DNA of 25,523 nucleotides. Origin: Candidatus Saccharimonadota bacterium (GTDB lineage Bacteria; Patescibacteriota; Saccharimonadia; Saccharimonadales; Saccharimonadaceae). The notes under the pieces are model-generated. The model was not told the origin of the DNA. It searched no databases and saw nothing but the letters and a program-made list of their open reading frames with translations. The stretch is taken from positions 1 to 25,523 of the forward strand of contig JACQGD010000049.1 of the NCBI GenBank assembly GCA_016199685.1. The letters are read 5' to 3'. Shown here piece by piece: positions 1-6,868 of the stretch. The translations under genes were made by a program, and so were the position numbers. The stretch's first letter is position 1. Each line of letters opens with the position of its first letter.

Positions 1-124
1 GATTGTCGACGACAATGAGTTCAATATTATCGTATGTTTGTCCCATTATGGATCGTAGGCAAGGGGTAAGTGTGTCGGCATTGTTGCGTGTAGTGACAAT
101 GACAGAAACGAGTGGGTCGGTCAT
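1..124 (-). CDS. GT2-family glycosyltransferase, N-terminal fragment
   Basis: This is the first 41 codons of a gene that runs off the left edge. The translation begins MTDPLVSVIVTTRNNADTL and continues to a segment containing IELIVVDN. This is the usual opening of GT-A fold family 2 glycosyltransferases: a first beta strand with VSVIVTTRN, a helix with C..SI..Q, then a strand ending in VVDN. Such enzymes move a sugar from a nucleotide donor to a lipid or polysaccharide acceptor at the inner face of the membrane. Its ATG overlaps the TGA of the upstream GT4 gene by four bases (ATGA), so the two are probably translationally coupled and work in one surface-glycan pathway. The catalytic DXD motif lies outside the window, so the donor and acceptor cannot be guessed. 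Confidence 0.85.
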   Translation of the reverse strand, partial: MTDPLVSVIVTTRNNADTLTPCLRSIMGQTYDNIELIVVDN

Positions 125-1371
125 GCAGGCTCTCCTTGTGACTTACTATTAGGTTTTACTGGTAGTGATTCTTTGCTGATAAGCTCATAAAGTTTATGTG
201 CGCTATGCTCCCATTTGAACTTCTGTGACCATGTGTATGCGCTACTCTCTGTTTCAATACGTCGGGGCTCGTCGTCGAGGTATTCTTTTATATGTGTTGC
301 GAGCGTATCTATGTTTCCATAAGGCACGAGTTCGCCCGTCTTACCGTTGACTATCGAATCGCGTAGTCCGGGAACGTCCGATCCAATAACGGGCGTAGCA
401 CACGCGTTTGCTTCGATAGTCGTGATACCCCAGCCTTCTTTCATAGATGGGTTTACCATGAGCCATGCTCGCTGAAACAAATTTCGTTTTTCTTGTTCAC
501 TTACTTTGCCAGCAAATGAGATCGAGGTATCGAGGTGCAGCTCATGGACGAGATCTCTGAGTGAGTGCTCCGCTTCGCCACCTCCCGCGATGACAAGCTT
601 CGCGTCGGGCTGCTGCTTTATGACATCGCTAAACGCGTGGATTAGAACGTCGATAGACTTATATGCTTGCAAGCGACCGAGAAATACTATGAGTGGTTTT
701 TCGGCTTTCTTGGCTGGTCGTAGATTCTCGAGATCGACACCGTTATAAACAATATCGATACCTTTTTGGCTTGTCATGCCCATGTCTTCCATCTCGTGTT
801 TCGTCGATTCAGAGACTGTTACGTACTGGGAGTATTTATATGCACGCGGCATGACAGTCCCTTCAAGGAAGCAGGCAAATGCTGCGAACGGTTGCGGTAA
901 ATGTCGCTTAAATACTTCCTGGTGAATATGATGAACAACGCAGATAACGGGAAGACGAGTGAAGAGTGGGGTAAAAAACGGAATACCATTATGGCAGTCT
1001 ACAATAAGGTCGAACTTACCACGGAAACGAACTGAGTAGTACATAAATGCCCACAGGTAGACAAAGTAATGTCCGCCACGTCGTATGACATTAATACCGT
1101 CTACTTGTTCATGTCGAGGCGCATCACCACCGTCACTTCCACAAAAGAGCGTGACATGACTTCCTTCTTTGACCCATCGCTTGGCAAGTTCTTGGACGTA
1201 TACTTCAGCTCCACCTGCGTGGGTGTGGCGTTGATCTCTCCAGTTAAAAATGAGAATTCGCTTACCGTCACGCTTCGTTGGAATATCATACGTTTTAAAT
1301 GGTGCCGCAATACCGATGAAATCAGTGAATGCTCGAATCAGAAAACGTAATCTTCCTCTGTCTGCTGTCAT
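121..1371 (-). CDS. GT4-family (GT-B fold) glycosyltransferase
   Basis: This is a 416-residue glycosyltransferase of the GT-B fold. The N-terminal Rossmann half carries the glycine-rich acceptor-side loop HAGGAEVYVQELAKRW near residue 52. The C-terminal half carries VFLGRLQAYKSIDVLI near residue 228 and the donor-binding EGWGITTIEANACATPVIG near residue 313, with the E-x7-E spacing typical of family GT4. It would retain anomeric configuration and use a nucleotide-sugar donor, acting at the cytoplasmic membrane face; the sugar cannot be told from sequence. A good Shine-Dalgarno sequence, AAAGGAGG (1383-1390), lies 11 bases before the ATG. It sits between a flippase gene and a GT2 gene on the same strand, which supports a role in polysaccharide or glycolipid assembly. 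Family confidence is high; specificity is unknown. Confidence 0.9.
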   Translation of the reverse strand: MTADRGRLRFLIRAFTDFIGIAAPFKTYDIPTKRDGKRILIFNWRDQRHTHAGGAEVYVQELAKRWVKEGSHVTLFCGSDGGDAPRHEQVDGINVIRRGGHYFVYLWAFMYYSVRFRGKFDLIVDCHNGIPFFTPLFTRLPVICVVHHIHQEVFKRHLPQPFAAFACFLEGTVMPRAYKYSQYVTVSESTKHEMEDMGMTSQKGIDIVYNGVDLENLRPAKKAEKPLIVFLGRLQAYKSIDVLIHAFSDVIKQQPDAKLVIAGGGEAEHSLRDLVHELHLDTSISFAGKVSEQEKRNLFQRAWLMVNPSMKEGWGITTIEANACATPVIGSDVPGLRDSIVNGKTGELVPYGNIDTLATHIKEYLDDEPRRIETESSAYTWSQKFKWEHSAHKLYELISKESLPVKPNSKSQGEPA

Positions 1372-1421
1372 ATACCCCTTGCCCTCCTTTGGTGTAGTAG
1401 ATACGCTCTACGAACGAAATT

Positions 1422-1445
1422 GGAAGTGACACCATGATCACTTCC
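1422..1445 (-). other. Hairpin after the flippase gene, possible weak terminator
   Basis: GGAAGTGA and TCACTTCC form a perfect 8-bp stem with an 8-base loop, starting two bases past the flippase stop codon on the minus strand. The following minus-strand bases (AATTTCG) are not a real T tract, so termination would be partial at best. It could instead shield the upstream mRNA end or attenuate the downstream glycosyltransferase genes. Confidence 0.4.
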
Positions 1446-1446
1446 G

Positions 1447-2727
1447 TTACTTCCTATGGTAGCGGCTTCGAGATGTAATTATCGTGAAAAAACTCACAAA
1501 AATGAGCATTAAGGTGCTACCAATCAAAATATCCGTAACAACTAATTCGAGCGTACTGTGCTGAAGGATGAGAAGGGTAATGGTGATGAGCGCGCCTATA
1601 ATAATCGGGAGGAGGCACCGATAATTATGAAGCGCTATATGGTACGTCGTGAATAGCGTTACTAGTGATGCAGCTAGCGTGGAGAGACTCAGAAGTGGGA
1701 GTAAGTGAGTTAATACATCATACCGCGTACCCATGAGTAAGTGCATGACAAATGAAGGAAATAAGCAGAATACGAGCGCAATGGAACCACCTATTCCCGT
1801 GGCGAGACCCAGCGAACGAAGCAGAACTCGGCGGTTTTCGATGAGCGGTTTTTTCATGTCGAGTGACGAAAGTAATACTGCAACGATAGATCCAATAGCA
1901 AAGAAGATAATTCGTGAGATTGTTGCGACTGCGGAGTAGTTTCCCGCTGTTTCGGGATCGAAGAGATACTTTACGACGGTGACATCGATACTTACTTGGA
2001 GCGTTGTTATAAGCGACAAGCCGAGCACAAATGCAGCGTAGGGCAAATGAGGGCGGAGTAATGTAAGGTCTGGCGCACCCTTGCGGCCTTGCGGTTTGTG
2101 GTAACCGTGTCTTTTGGCGCGAACGTTCGTATAAAGCAGCGCTGCGATTTGGGCGGCAAGAATACCTACGATTGCACCAAATGTTTTCAATGCCATAAAT
2201 ACAAGCAGTACTGAAAAAATAAGCTTTGCAACTGCACCTATTGCCCCGGAGATGGATGTGCCGCTAAAATCTTGAGCGGCTTTGAGCTGTGCATTACGAA
2301 AGGTGAGTGGGATGGTGACGATGAACACGACGGCAATTGCAAGAAACGGATAGATAGACTCGAATTTTAGTGCAACACGAAGTGGTCCGGCTAAGATCGC
2401 TGCGACCGCAAGGGCAGCAATGCCGAAATAGATCGAGAGCTTCTCGAGTTCGTATATAGTCACCTGTGCTTTTTGTTTATTTTTTTCATTAATAAGAATA
2501 GAAATACTTACCATAGACAATACATTGAGGATAATTGTCATCTGCATGAAACTCGACACAATGACTTGCAGCTCGCCAAAAGTGCTGGTTGGAAGTAGTC
2601 GACCTAGGATCGGGTAGTAGAGGTAATTCAGGAAGGCAACTGCCATCGAGCCGATGAAAAATATGGCGTTCATGCGGAGAAACGGATTTGCTTTGAGCTG
2701 CGCTGCTGTATGTAAAATTCGATTCAT
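1447..2727 (-). CDS. Wzx-like polysaccharide flippase (MOP superfamily)
   Basis: This 426-residue, strongly hydrophobic protein has about twelve predicted membrane segments and few charged loops. It opens with an amphipathic stretch, then FFIGSMAVAFLNYLYYPILG and GRLLPTSTFGELQV. The 'Y..LGR.L....FGE' pattern is typical of polysaccharide_synt/Wzx transporters, where the first two helices are followed by a 'GR.L....FG' turn. These proteins move lipid-linked oligosaccharides from the inner to the outer membrane leaflet. The length matches the family (roughly 400-480 residues). The two downstream glycosyltransferase genes on the same strand support a surface-glycan role. No clear Shine-Dalgarno precedes the ATG; a TATAAT box lies 20 bases upstream. 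A MurJ-like lipid II role is less likely because of the company it keeps, but cannot be excluded. Confidence 0.8.
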   Translation of the reverse strand: MNRILHTAAQLKANPFLRMNAIFFIGSMAVAFLNYLYYPILGRLLPTSTFGELQVIVSSFMQMTIILNVLSMVSISILINEKNKQKAQVTIYELEKLSIYFGIAALAVAAILAGPLRVALKFESIYPFLAIAVVFIVTIPLTFRNAQLKAAQDFSGTSISGAIGAVAKLIFSVLLVFMALKTFGAIVGILAAQIAALLYTNVRAKRHGYHKPQGRKGAPDLTLLRPHLPYAAFVLGLSLITTLQVSIDVTVVKYLFDPETAGNYSAVATISRIIFFAIGSIVAVLLSSLDMKKPLIENRRVLLRSLGLATGIGGSIALVFCLFPSFVMHLLMGTRYDVLTHLLPLLSLSTLAASLVTLFTTYHIALHNYRCLLPIIIGALITITLLILQHSTLELVVTDILIGSTLMLIFVSFFTIITSRSRYHRK

Positions 2728-2747
2728 ATGCGTATCTAGTGTGACAA

Positions 2748-2753
2748 ATTATA
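2748..2753 (-). promoter_or_regulatory. -10 box for the flippase gene
   Basis: A perfect TATAAT reads on the minus strand 20 bases before the flippase ATG. No convincing -35 is seen at 16-18 bases. Transcription would give a leader of about 13 bases with no Shine-Dalgarno sequence. Confidence 0.4.
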
Positions 2754-2801
2754 TGCTTAACGCCAAATCTATATTGCCTGGCCTTTTGATTTACCCTGCA
2801 G

Positions 2802-2807
2802 TATACT
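2802..2807 (+). promoter_or_regulatory. -10 box for the PAP2 gene (near-leaderless)
   Basis: TATACT ends 10 bases before the ATG at 2818, with no clear -35 at normal spacing. A start near 2814 would leave a leader of about four bases. It also rules out the in-frame GTG at 2812 as an initiation codon. Confidence 0.4.
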
Positions 2808-2817
2808 AATAGTGATT

Positions 2818-3315
2818 ATGGTCTATGACTTTATTATTCGAGTTTTTGCCGATGGTGCCGTGGTTCCAATCGTGCTGATCGGTGCATATGCACTTTTGTT
2901 TCAGGTACAAAAAAACAAACGATTTGAGATTTATTGTCGGGTATTGATGGCAGGACTCACCGCCTATCTGATCGCGAAGCTTGTCGGCTCAGTCTACCAG
3001 CCAGCTTCTGAGCGACCGTTTGAGCTTGTTGGTGAAGTGGCAAAAGCGTCGTACTTGAATAATCCGGGATTTCCTTCTGACCACTCACTCTTTGTTTGGG
3101 CCATTACCTTTGTGGTATGGTTCGAGACGCGTGCTCGAAAACTCGCAGTAGTGCTCGTGACGTTATCGCTTCTTGTATGTATCGGTCGTGTACTCGCCTT
3201 AGTGCATACGCCACTCGATGTCATCGGTGGTTTTATTATTGCGCTCATCGGTGCCGGATGGTATTTTGTATCGCCACCGGCTAAAAAGAAACCATCTGCG
3301 CCAGAGTCAGAGTAA
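2818..3315 (+). CDS. PAP2-family membrane phosphatase (undecaprenyl-diphosphatase-like)
   Basis: This is a 165-residue membrane protein with about five hydrophobic segments. The type 2 phosphatidic acid phosphatase signature is present: RP at residues 66-67 (motif 1), PSDH at 86-89 (motif 2 with its catalytic histidine), and R124-x5-H130-x3-D134 (motif 3). The motif 1 lysine (K54) is further from RP than in the textbook K-x6-RP. Relatives dephosphorylate undecaprenyl diphosphate (BcrC type), phosphatidic acid or phosphatidylglycerophosphate at the outer membrane face. The small size and lack of extra domains fit the BcrC-like group. Recycling of undecaprenyl phosphate would suit the adjacent, divergent polysaccharide genes. 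The ATG at 2818 was chosen over an in-frame GTG at 2812 because a TATACT box places transcription start between them. The C-terminus is Lys/Pro-rich. Confidence 0.85.
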   Translation: MVYDFIIRVFADGAVVPIVLIGAYALLFQVQKNKRFEIYCRVLMAGLTAYLIAKLVGSVYQPASERPFELVGEVAKASYLNNPGFPSDHSLFVWAITFVVWFETRARKLAVVLVTLSLLVCIGRVLALVHTPLDVIGGFIIALIGAGWYFVSPPAKKKPSAPESE

Positions 3316-3329
3316 GAAGAGTGTTTTAC

Positions 3330-3358
3330 TTGCGAAATACACTATAATAGTGTAGAAT
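3330..3358 (+). promoter_or_regulatory. Promoter with overlapping 17-bp dyad
   Basis: TTGCGA (3330-3335) and TAGAAT (3353-3358) are separated by 17 bases, and GGAG lies in the short leader. Inside the spacer is a perfect 8-1-8 dyad, TACACTATAATAGTGTA (3338-3354), which itself contains TATAAT at its centre. The dyad could be an operator, or the TATAAT a second start signal. Confidence 0.5.
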
Positions 3359-3379
3359 AGTGAAAAATGGAGACACGAC

Positions 3380-3871
3380 ATGGAACAATCCCCTCAATCA
3401 GCGACAGCTAGCAGTCAACACCTCATCGACATACGTCCAAACACAATGGTACAGATTGTGTTACTCGGCATTGTCCTAGGTGCGATATCTTGGCTATTAA
3501 CCGTTCTTGTCGATCGCTTCGTCGTCGGTGCGCTTATCTGCGGTGATCAAGGTCCAACATGCAATAGTTCGACTGTCATTGCAGGTAACATTGCAATCGT
3601 TATGACGGCAATTGGCGGACTTCTTGGACTTGTTCGTCTTGGTGTCTACCGGCCGCTTCTTGTTGTGATCGCTGCCGCAATTGTACTTTGGGGTATTTCT
3701 GGCTACACATTGGGTATGCAGTGGTACGAGGCAATGGCATGGACCGTATTATTTACCGCCGTCGTCTATGCTGCATTTACATGGCTTGTGCGACCTCGAT
3801 TCTTCCTTGCTGCGATCGTCCTCGTGATTATTATCGTGCTGACCGCCCGACTCCTACCTGTTCTCGTGTAG
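3380..3871 (+). CDS. Small polytopic membrane protein of unknown function
   Basis: I do not recognise this 163-residue protein. After a polar N-terminus of about 23 residues it has four or five hydrophobic segments: near residues 24-46 (VQIVLLGIVLGAISWLLTVL), 64-88, 92-109, 115-135 and 140-160. A pair of cysteines lies in the first outside/inside loop (ICGDQGPTC), possibly a disulfide. No catalytic motif is visible. A GGAG Shine-Dalgarno is spaced seven bases from the ATG; another ATG at 3367 is out of frame. It lies 64 bases after the PAP2 gene and 22 before the RmuC-like gene on the same strand. It has its own promoter with a striking dyad, suggesting independent control. It looks like one of the lineage-restricted membrane proteins common in reduced-genome bacteria. 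Confidence 0.75.
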   Translation: MEQSPQSATASSQHLIDIRPNTMVQIVLLGIVLGAISWLLTVLVDRFVVGALICGDQGPTCNSSTVIAGNIAIVMTAIGGLLGLVRLGVYRPLLVVIAAAIVLWGISGYTLGMQWYEAMAWTVLFTAVVYAAFTWLVRPRFFLAAIVLVIIIVLTARLLPVLV

Positions 3872-3882
3872 TGTTGAATTAT

Positions 3883-3888
3883 TAAAAT
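3883..3888 (+). promoter_or_regulatory. -10 box for the rmuC-like gene (leaderless)
   Basis: TAAAAT ends five bases before the ATG at 3894, and there is no Shine-Dalgarno sequence. Transcription would start at or next to the ATG. No good -35 is seen, so this is tentative; read-through from the gene upstream is also possible. Confidence 0.3.
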
Positions 3889-3893
3889 CAGAT

Positions 3894-4838
3894 ATGACCG
3901 AATTGACGCGAACGATTGCAGCGATGCAACAAAATGTCGGCGATAAACTAGAGCGAAGTAATACTGCCGTACAGACATCAATGCAGCGCCAACTTAGCGA
4001 GAGCGCGAAGCTTGTCAGTGATGTGACGCAACGTCTAGCGAAACTTGATGAAACGAATCGTCGTGTTGTCGATGTTGCCGATGAATTAAAGACATTGCAA
4101 AATGTACTTCAAAACCCAAAGCAGCGAGGTGTGTTTGGTGAATATTATCTAAAATCAGTTCTCGATAATATCTTGTCTCCAAAACAATACCAAATGCAGT
4201 ATAAATTTGCCGATGGTGAGATTGTTGATGCCGTCGTATTCCTTGAAAATAAACAATTTCTCGCTATCGATAGTAAGTTTAGCCTTGAGAACTATAATCG
4301 TATGGTTGGTGAGAATGACAAGGTAAAGCGGGCGCAATTACTCGCGGAGGTTCGAAAAGACCTCAAAGGTCGCATCGATGAAACGAGCAAATATATTCGA
4401 CCAAGTGAGAATACGATGGAATTTGCATTTATGTTTATACCAAGCGAATCGCTCTACTACGATCTTTTGATTGGTGATGTCGGCACTGGCTCGAGTGCAA
4501 GGGATTTAATAGAATATGCGTTTCGTGACAAGCATGTGATTATTGTCAGCCCAACAAGCTTCATGGCGTACCTCCAGACGGTTCTGCAGGGCCTCAGGAG
4601 CCTACAGATTGAGCAGCAAGCAAAAGATATACAAGTCCGCGTCGGTCAACTAGGGCGGCACATAGCGGCGTACGATGGGTTTATGCAAAAGCTCGGAAAT
4701 AGCTTAGGGACGACAGTAAATCACTATAACGCTGCGCATAAAGAACTCAAGAAAATCGATAAAGATGTCGTAAAAATTGCCGATAACGAACCGAGTGTCG
4801 AGCCGCTATTAATCGATAAGCCACAACAGAACGAATAG
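3894..4838 (+). CDS. rmuC: RmuC-family protein, short soluble form
   Basis: This 314-residue protein matches the RmuC family, proteins with a PD-(D/E)XK-like nuclease core that limit DNA inversion and recombination at repeats. Residues 1-70 are a charged coiled coil. The core follows: KQRGVFGEYYLKSVLDNIL (the G.wGE..L motif), then DGEIVDAVVFLENKQFLAIDSK (the D-x(n)-iDSK motif with likely catalytic Asp and Lys), SLENYNRM, SPTSFMAYLQTV and QGLRSLQIEQQA. Escherichia coli RmuC is about 475 residues with an N-terminal membrane anchor; this protein has no such anchor and a much shorter coiled coil. No Shine-Dalgarno is seen; a TAAAAT box five bases upstream suggests leaderless expression. The gene converges with the IMPase gene, 13 bases away, with no terminator visible between them. 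Confidence 0.85.
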   Translation: MTELTRTIAAMQQNVGDKLERSNTAVQTSMQRQLSESAKLVSDVTQRLAKLDETNRRVVDVADELKTLQNVLQNPKQRGVFGEYYLKSVLDNILSPKQYQMQYKFADGEIVDAVVFLENKQFLAIDSKFSLENYNRMVGENDKVKRAQLLAEVRKDLKGRIDETSKYIRPSENTMEFAFMFIPSESLYYDLLIGDVGTGSSARDLIEYAFRDKHVIIVSPTSFMAYLQTVLQGLRSLQIEQQAKDIQVRVGQLGRHIAAYDGFMQKLGNSLGTTVNHYNAAHKELKKIDKDVVKIADNEPSVEPLLIDKPQQNE

Positions 4839-4851
4839 GCTACTATCTTTA

Positions 4852-5574
4852 CTAGTTAGCGGAGACGCTGATTACGCTGCTGATCTCATCGAAGTGCTTC
4901 TCAACAACATTCATAATATTCGGTGTGCCGATAATGAAGCTAAGTGACTCGTATGTGTACTGCTTTTCTGTAAAAGGGATGAGAACCGCACCGGCTTCTT
5001 CTGCAAGAAGGACGCCTGGAACATTGTCGTGTATCTGCGATTTACAGCGAAGCTTTGTCACTGCCTGAATGTTGCCTGCTGCAAGCCGCGTGTACTCGTA
5101 CCCCGAAGCACCGAGCGGTGCATAGATACCAATTTTATGTTGAGTAAAAATGTGAGATAGCTTGGTATATACAAAGGAGCTTGAGAATACAAGACTGTTG
5201 CTTGGCTCTGTATTTTTGATAGTTATTCTTTCACCATTCCGGTAGGCGCCTTCGCCACGCAGGGCAGTATAGAGCTCATCGGTAGGGAACTGATAGATAA
5301 TACTTGCGACCGTCACTCCATCGACGACAAGGCCTGCCATGTTCGTACAATAAGGGAGCCCATGAATAAAACTCGAAGTTCCGTCGATTGGGTCGACGAT
5401 CCACAACGCGCCGGAAGTACTTGGCGTATCTTCTGTCTCTTCACCATGAAATCCAATGTGGGGAAATTGGGTAGCGAGTCGCTGCTTGATGATCGTTTCG
5501 ACTTTGACGTCGAGTTCGGTTACGGGAGAATTGTCACTTTTTGAAATGTGCAAACCATTAAAAATACGCCCCAA
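4852..5574 (-). CDS. Inositol-monophosphatase-family phosphatase, short N-terminus
   Basis: This belongs to the Mg2+-dependent IMPase/CysQ/FBPase superfamily. All metal-binding motifs are present: GEE near residue 45, WIVDPIDGTSSFIHG near residues 58-72 (DPIDGT), and a C-terminal IHDNVPGVLLAEEAGAV replacing the usual WD..A......EAGG, with the Asp kept. Substrate could be inositol phosphate, histidinol phosphate, PAP or a sugar phosphate; sequence does not decide. Relatives are about 260-270 residues and have some 30-40 residues of helix before the KSDNSPVTE loop. Here only about eleven residues precede it. The longest frame starts at a TTG (5572-5574) inside the terminator hairpin of the upstream aquaporin gene; a second in-frame TTG is at 5551-5553. 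No ATG or Shine-Dalgarno is seen, so the true start is uncertain and an N-terminal loss or sequencing error is possible. Confidence 0.75.
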   Translation of the reverse strand: MGRIFNGLHISKSDNSPVTELDVKVETIIKQRLATQFPHIGFHGEETEDTPSTSGALWIVDPIDGTSSFIHGLPYCTNMAGLVVDGVTVASIIYQFPTDELYTALRGEGAYRNGERITIKNTEPSNSLVFSSSFVYTKLSHIFTQHKIGIYAPLGASGYEYTRLAAGNIQAVTKLRCKSQIHDNVPGVLLAEEAGAVLIPFTEKQYTYESLSFIIGTPNIMNVVEKHFDEISSVISVSAN

Positions 5575-5590
5575 TGTGAGGCGTATTTTT
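5560..5590 (-). terminator. Rho-independent terminator of the aquaporin gene
   Basis: AAAAATACGCC (5560-5570) pairs perfectly with GGCGTATTTTT (5580-5590) around a 9-base loop. On the minus strand this gives an 11-bp stem ending in a T run, 13 bases past the aquaporin stop codon. It overlaps the apparent start of the downstream phosphatase gene. Confidence 0.85.
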
Positions 5591-5603
5591 ACGTTGGCGT
5601 GTA

Positions 5604-6494
5604 CTACGCTTTCTTTTCTGTCGAAGAAAGCAAGTCGCGAAGACCGAATCCGATAACACCACCGAGAAGTGGAGCAATAAGATATGCGGCGATTGCCATA
5701 ACACTGATCTTTGACCAGTCGATTGCTTGAACTGCAAGTGCAATTGCTGGGTTGAATACAGAGTTTGCCTGTACGTATCCTGCAGCGATTGTTGCAAATA
5801 CACCAGCGACCAAAATACCAAGACCAATTGTGAGGGCCTTTGCAGTACGATCGTTAACGATTTGACGTGCACCCGCAACAGCGAAGGTAAAGATACCAGC
5901 GGCGATGACTTCGATGAAGAAGACAGCCCACTCGTTCTTGCCTGTTAGCTCAGCGACCTTGAATAGCTGCGGTGTTGATTGACCAAGCATTGCAGCTGAT
6001 TGTGCATCTGGCTGTGCTACTGAGTTTAGGAACAGGTTTAGCGCTGCAAATGCGAGCGTTGCTCCGAGTACTTGTGCAACGATATACCCGAGCGCACGAA
6101 GTGTACTAATTTTACGTGTTACCCAAGCGCCGACAGTGACGGCTGGGTTAACGTGTGCACCTGAGAGTGTACCGACGATAAGTACGATACCTGCAAGTGC
6201 AAACCCTAGATACAGTGGATCACCCTTTGCGCCCATGAACGCGACGGTGAGCAAAAACGTACCAATGAATTCACCGATCAATGCGCTTACGATGAACGTT
6301 CGGTTTCCAAAACGTGCACGTGGAGCGGTAGATGCTACGGCAGATACTTTCGACGTTGAAGCTTCCACGACTGGCGTTGGAGTTGCTTTAACTGTTGTTA
6401 CTTTTGTAGTTGATGGCTTGGCAGTAGTCGTAGATCGGACCTTGGTAGTCGTCGTCTTCTTCTTTGCGGTAGAGCCGGCTTTTTTAGTAGCCAT
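5604..6494 (-). CDS. MIP-family aquaporin / glycerol facilitator with Lys/Thr-rich tail
   Basis: This is a 296-residue channel protein. Residues 1-66 are a low-complexity basic tail rich in Lys, Thr and Ala (MATKKAGSTAKKKTTTTKV...). The MIP core of about 225 residues follows, with six hydrophobic helices. The first NPA loop reads SGAHVNPAVT; the second reads SVFNPAIAL. Both Asn-Pro-Ala pore motifs are intact, but the arginine that almost always follows the second NPA (NPAR) is Ile here, so the narrow selectivity filter should be wider and uncharged. Water, glycerol or another small neutral solute is plausible. The core ends normally with GVIGFGLRDLL. Strong AAGGAGG (6503-6509) is eight bases from the ATG, and an extended -10 promoter lies upstream. 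The tail resembles histone H1/AlgP-like sequences and is probably cytoplasmic. Confidence 0.9.
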   Translation of the reverse strand: MATKKAGSTAKKKTTTTKVRSTTTAKPSTTKVTTVKATPTPVVEASTSKVSAVASTAPRARFGNRTFIVSALIGEFIGTFLLTVAFMGAKGDPLYLGFALAGIVLIVGTLSGAHVNPAVTVGAWVTRKISTLRALGYIVAQVLGATLAFAALNLFLNSVAQPDAQSAAMLGQSTPQLFKVAELTGKNEWAVFFIEVIAAGIFTFAVAGARQIVNDRTAKALTIGLGILVAGVFATIAAGYVQANSVFNPAIALAVQAIDWSKISVMAIAAYLIAPLLGGVIGFGLRDLLSSTEKKA

Positions 6495-6528
6495 ATAAAT
6501 TCCCTCCTTATTGAGATTTTATGGAGGT

Positions 6529-6558
6529 ATTATAGCATAACGCTAACAGAGTCACCAA
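6529..6558 (-). promoter_or_regulatory. Extended -10 promoter of the aquaporin gene
   Basis: On the minus strand, TTGGTG (6553-6558) and TATAAT (6529-6534) are 18 bases apart, and TGC precedes the -10 (TGnTATAAT). The leader of about 27 bases contains AAGGAGG. It overlaps the divergent promoter of the 81-residue gene, so the two may compete for polymerase. Confidence 0.6.
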
Positions 6559-6571
6559 TGAGGTGTATAAT
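6543..6571 (+). promoter_or_regulatory. Promoter of the 81-residue membrane protein (leaderless)
   Basis: CTAACA (6543-6548) and TATAAT (6566-6571) are exactly 17 bases apart. The -10 ends seven bases before the ATG at 6579, so the transcript should start at the initiation codon. This placement excludes the in-frame ATG at 6558. Confidence 0.6.
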
Positions 6572-6578
6572 AGAGAGC

Positions 6579-6824
6579 ATGGGACTTTTTGTACAACAAA
6601 ATAGCAATAGGACAAAACTTCAGGAGCGACTTGCTGCTGAATTAAACGAGAAAGCAAAAAAGAAATCACTTAACGAAACTGAGCGACCAGACGGCGTCGA
6701 CGATTCAGCGTATATAGAAAATACAAAGCGAACAACAAGCCTCGCATGGGTGTGGATTTTAATCGTTATCGCTGCCGTTGCTGCTGCGCTCTATTTTATG
6801 TTTCGCTCGATGAGTGACGCGTAA
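6579..6824 (+). CDS. Small single-pass membrane protein, unknown function
   Basis: This is an 81-residue protein of no recognised family. Residues 1-52 are hydrophilic and mixed-charge, with a likely helix (TKLQERLAAELNEKAKKKS). Residues 55-76 form one membrane segment (LAWVWILIVIAAVAAALYFM), and the C-terminus is short. The layout predicts a cytoplasmic N-terminal domain tethered by a C-terminal anchor. An in-frame ATG at 6558 would add seven residues, but a near-consensus promoter with TATAAT at 6566-6571 overlaps it. Initiation at 6579 is therefore preferred, giving a leaderless message. It lies between the divergent aquaporin gene and pheS, the latter having its own promoter. Confidence 0.7.
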   Translation: MGLFVQQNSNRTKLQERLAAELNEKAKKKSLNETERPDGVDDSAYIENTKRTTSLAWVWILIVIAAVAAALYFMFRSMSDA

Positions 6825-6830
6825 AGAGTA

Positions 6831-6859
6831 ATGACAACTCACCACGACTAACGTATACT
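6831..6859 (+). promoter_or_regulatory. Promoter of pheST
   Basis: ATGACA (6831-6836) and TATACT (6854-6859) are exactly 17 bases apart. The -10 ends nine bases before the pheS ATG, giving a leader of about two or three bases. No T-box or attenuator hairpin fits in the space, so pheST is not controlled by the usual leader mechanisms here. Confidence 0.65.
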
Positions 6860-6868
6860 GGATAACAG

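Noticed and set aside
1372..1446. Possible tRNA in the spacer between the flippase and GT4 genes
   Set aside because: Only one 8-bp hairpin and a ribosome site are present; no cloverleaf arms or TTC-containing T loop are seen.
6558..6578. Earlier ATG for the 81-residue membrane protein
   Set aside because: The codon lies upstream of the TATAAT at 6566-6571 of a well-spaced promoter, so it would not be transcribed from it.
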